From: Lachnospiraceae bacterium
GTDB taxonomy: Bacteria > Bacillota > Clostridia > Lachnospirales > Lachnospiraceae
Assembly (NCBI GenBank): GCA_003535955.1
Contig: DPZM01000317.1
Location: forward strand, 1-7,506
Length of the DNA: 7,506 nucleotides
Reading direction: 5' to 3'
Made by a program: the position numbers and the translations under genes. Within the stretch, counting starts at the first letter, position 1. The number at the start of each line of letters is the position of its first letter. This document shows, piece by piece, positions 7,401-7,506 of the stretch. The notes under the pieces are model-generated. The model searched no databases and had not been told where the DNA came from. It was given only the letters and a program-made list of their open reading frames with translations.

Positions 7401-7506
7401 AGCTCGTTCTGCCCGGAGAATATACAGGTATAAATAAAAATGTTTATACTTCTCTTGCTGTGAGTGTAAAGAGGTTAAATAAACTTAAAGCAGAGTCATG
7501 CAAGGC
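4373..7506 (+). CDS. Secreted C1A (papain-family) cysteine protease with lectin-like and tandem C-terminal modules, 3' end beyond window
   Basis: The frame from ATG 4373 stays open to the window edge: at least 1044 codons, no stop. Residues 1-28 form a signal peptide (basic start, hydrophobic AAALMVAALII, cleavage plausible after VYS), so the product is exported. Residues 30-130 are very acidic. The peptidase domain spans about 150-415 and holds the full papain set: oxyanion Gln170, nucleophile Cys176 in GTCWAF, His360 in TNHAISIVGW and Asn390 in RNSWG, so it should be active. From about 423 to 593 lies the lectin-like module that follows C1A domains in many Clostridia (NYDKNYFYDG, WNAANVYTA, then ACFRIHAYT). 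The rest is a set of beta-rich tandem modules. Family members are surface or secreted peptidases; substrate unknown. The start uses AAAGG (4358-4362) 10 bases upstream, a moderate site. A cell-wall anchor or more modules may follow outside the window. The same strand and codon style as the glycan genes argue against recent transfer. Confidence 0.93.
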   Translation, partial: MRKNFYKHAAALMVAALIITNDPTTVYSSEPRVDDTDVLVSAQEYPSDESYPDELISDDMLLEDILSETPADVADEAPANSTEDVLIPENDSQDPLSSNETDSSGPVWDGEIPEEYLNYKDIDVEIEESEIGYNRPGKDRREIMSVTPDKGILPAKYITDHSLLPRIKDQRPFGTCWAFASMASCEVSLARKFGLSAAALDFSERAFCYFFYGLKGVDDPLKHTLDDYQAPVLGSEHDIYQLGGNVMLGSIFLFNWGMPVDEIAAPYSVLNEIGSNGNLTTDKKKGADALDDSLCYTSEYHVQDVRFINKDDVDGIKQAIVDNGIVARSYYHTGSYVRYVSENNTYSYNSGEKYSGRTNHAISIVGWDDDFLSGNFVVQPEKNGAWLIRNSWGEDEFDGGYLWISYEDKSLGDVTVISCDDKNNYDKNYFYDGSANVTNSMGEKGIWNAANVYTASANEVLKAVSIGVKSADVPYSVQIYKNLTDASDPTSGKAMFATPVTGTTSYPGFYTIPFETLVPLSKGETFSVVFTLSEEDAESTSLYVEKSCVYDKSKTWLRVNADINEGQSFFQKSGEGWYDMVRSKACFRIHAYTDDGTLTLDRKILKINSALDDRSDMIGVNNTYERDIKEVSLPDTDDFEVLFTRNTMDKSGTLKIVYTGEPVNRSFDTRVMFILDNVAEPIYRQIRIDVTNVLPVSTLTTVKKVDRLYAPEPGKGEIKVSVNTGRITDVKLVDIYRNGKTKGVLNPMSYEAKAPEISEDGLSARLYVKALAGRNAAFNKARIDVYVYGYDKPISKVFSIANTKSSLKASAAGTSVLTNGKTVLKNNRIEIAINNTKDNKAEQFTSPVIRVTGSDGTSLEDRYTPSYDDGLVILTPAEGMSLGLSGEKINISVSDTVHAAPHLIKNFKVRNVSIGKMALKLDKSGISAGCYEGEDAINKGLVYSTGLGIKGCSGLNDYIDGGLRIEGKNSKSTKALAEGQLRVIYDKALGKVLVSFPGGNPPAAGSYLYKLVLPGEYTGINKNVYTSLAVSVKRLNKLKAESCK
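4460..4762 (+). other. Acidic low-complexity segment between signal peptide and peptidase domain
   Basis: Residues 30-130 contain more than 30 Asp/Glu and only a couple of Lys/Arg, with many Ser, Pro and Asn. Near the start are short imperfect repeats built on YP, SDE and DDE-like units (for example EYPSDESYPDE). No ERFNIN-type inhibitor I29 prodomain is visible. It could be a disordered propeptide, spacer or metal-binding tract. The composition is seen directly; the role is unknown. Confidence 0.65.
6152..7471 (+). repeat. Four divergent tandem protein modules of about 109-120 residues in the protease C-terminus
   Basis: After the lectin-like module the protein shows recurring anchors. A Gly preceded by an acidic or turn stretch and followed by an alternating hydrophobic strand falls at residues 652 (MDKSG), 761 (SEDG), 870 (YDDG) and 990 (DKALG), spaced 109, 109 and 120. 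A Pro starting a strand motif falls at 681 (EPIYRQIRI), 793 (KPISKVFSI) and 901 (APHLIKNFKV), with a more divergent equivalent near 1018-1031 (GINKNVYTSLAVSV). Modules run roughly 594-692, 693-802, 803-911 and 912-1033, and a fifth may begin before the window ends. Sequence identity between copies is low, so this is a structural repeat rather than a DNA repeat. The alternating pattern suggests Ig-like beta-sandwiches. I do not recognise a named family. Confidence 0.5.

Overview
This window looks like a chromosomal segment from a Gram-positive anaerobe of the Clostridia, most likely a Lachnospiraceae member (Butyrivibrio/Pseudobutyrivibrio-like). The reasons are heavy use of AGG for Arg and ATA for Ile, moderate GC by eye, AG-rich ribosome binding sites, and a secreted papain-like protease with a lectin-like module of a type common in that family. 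The taxon is an inference; no marker gene is present. Everything real is on the + strand.

Bases 1-4318 are the 3' part of a surface-polysaccharide operon. The order is the tail of an unidentified CDS (2-97), a Wzx-type flippase (101-1555), a polyprenyl-phosphate-type GT2 glycosyltransferase with two C-terminal membrane helices (1558-2502), glucose-1-phosphate cytidylyltransferase rfbF (2556-3332) and an extended short-chain dehydrogenase/epimerase (3329-4318). The genes abut or overlap, except for a 53-base gap before rfbF that can fold into a hairpin ending just ahead of the rfbF ribosome binding site. Together they imply a pathway from glucose-1-phosphate to CDP-glucose and then a modified CDP-sugar, lipid-linked sugar transfer, and export of a lipid-linked glycan. 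The usual partner, CDP-glucose 4,6-dehydratase (rfbG), is not in the window.

Bases 4319-4372 are a short AT-rich spacer with a candidate promoter. From 4373 to the window edge runs a single open reading frame of at least 1044 codons with no stop: a secreted C1A (papain-family) cysteine protease. It has a signal peptide, a strongly acidic segment of about 100 residues, a complete catalytic domain (Q170, C176, H360, N390), a lectin-like module, and a C-terminal region that I read as four divergent tandem beta-rich modules with a period of about 109-120 residues. The C-terminus lies beyond the window.

I saw no RNA genes, mobile elements, CRISPR arrays or convincing terminators. No stretch longer than 100 bases lacks a gene. 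The points most worth a second look are the tandem modules and acidic segment of the protease, the hairpin before rfbF, and the CDP-glucose branch without its dehydratase.
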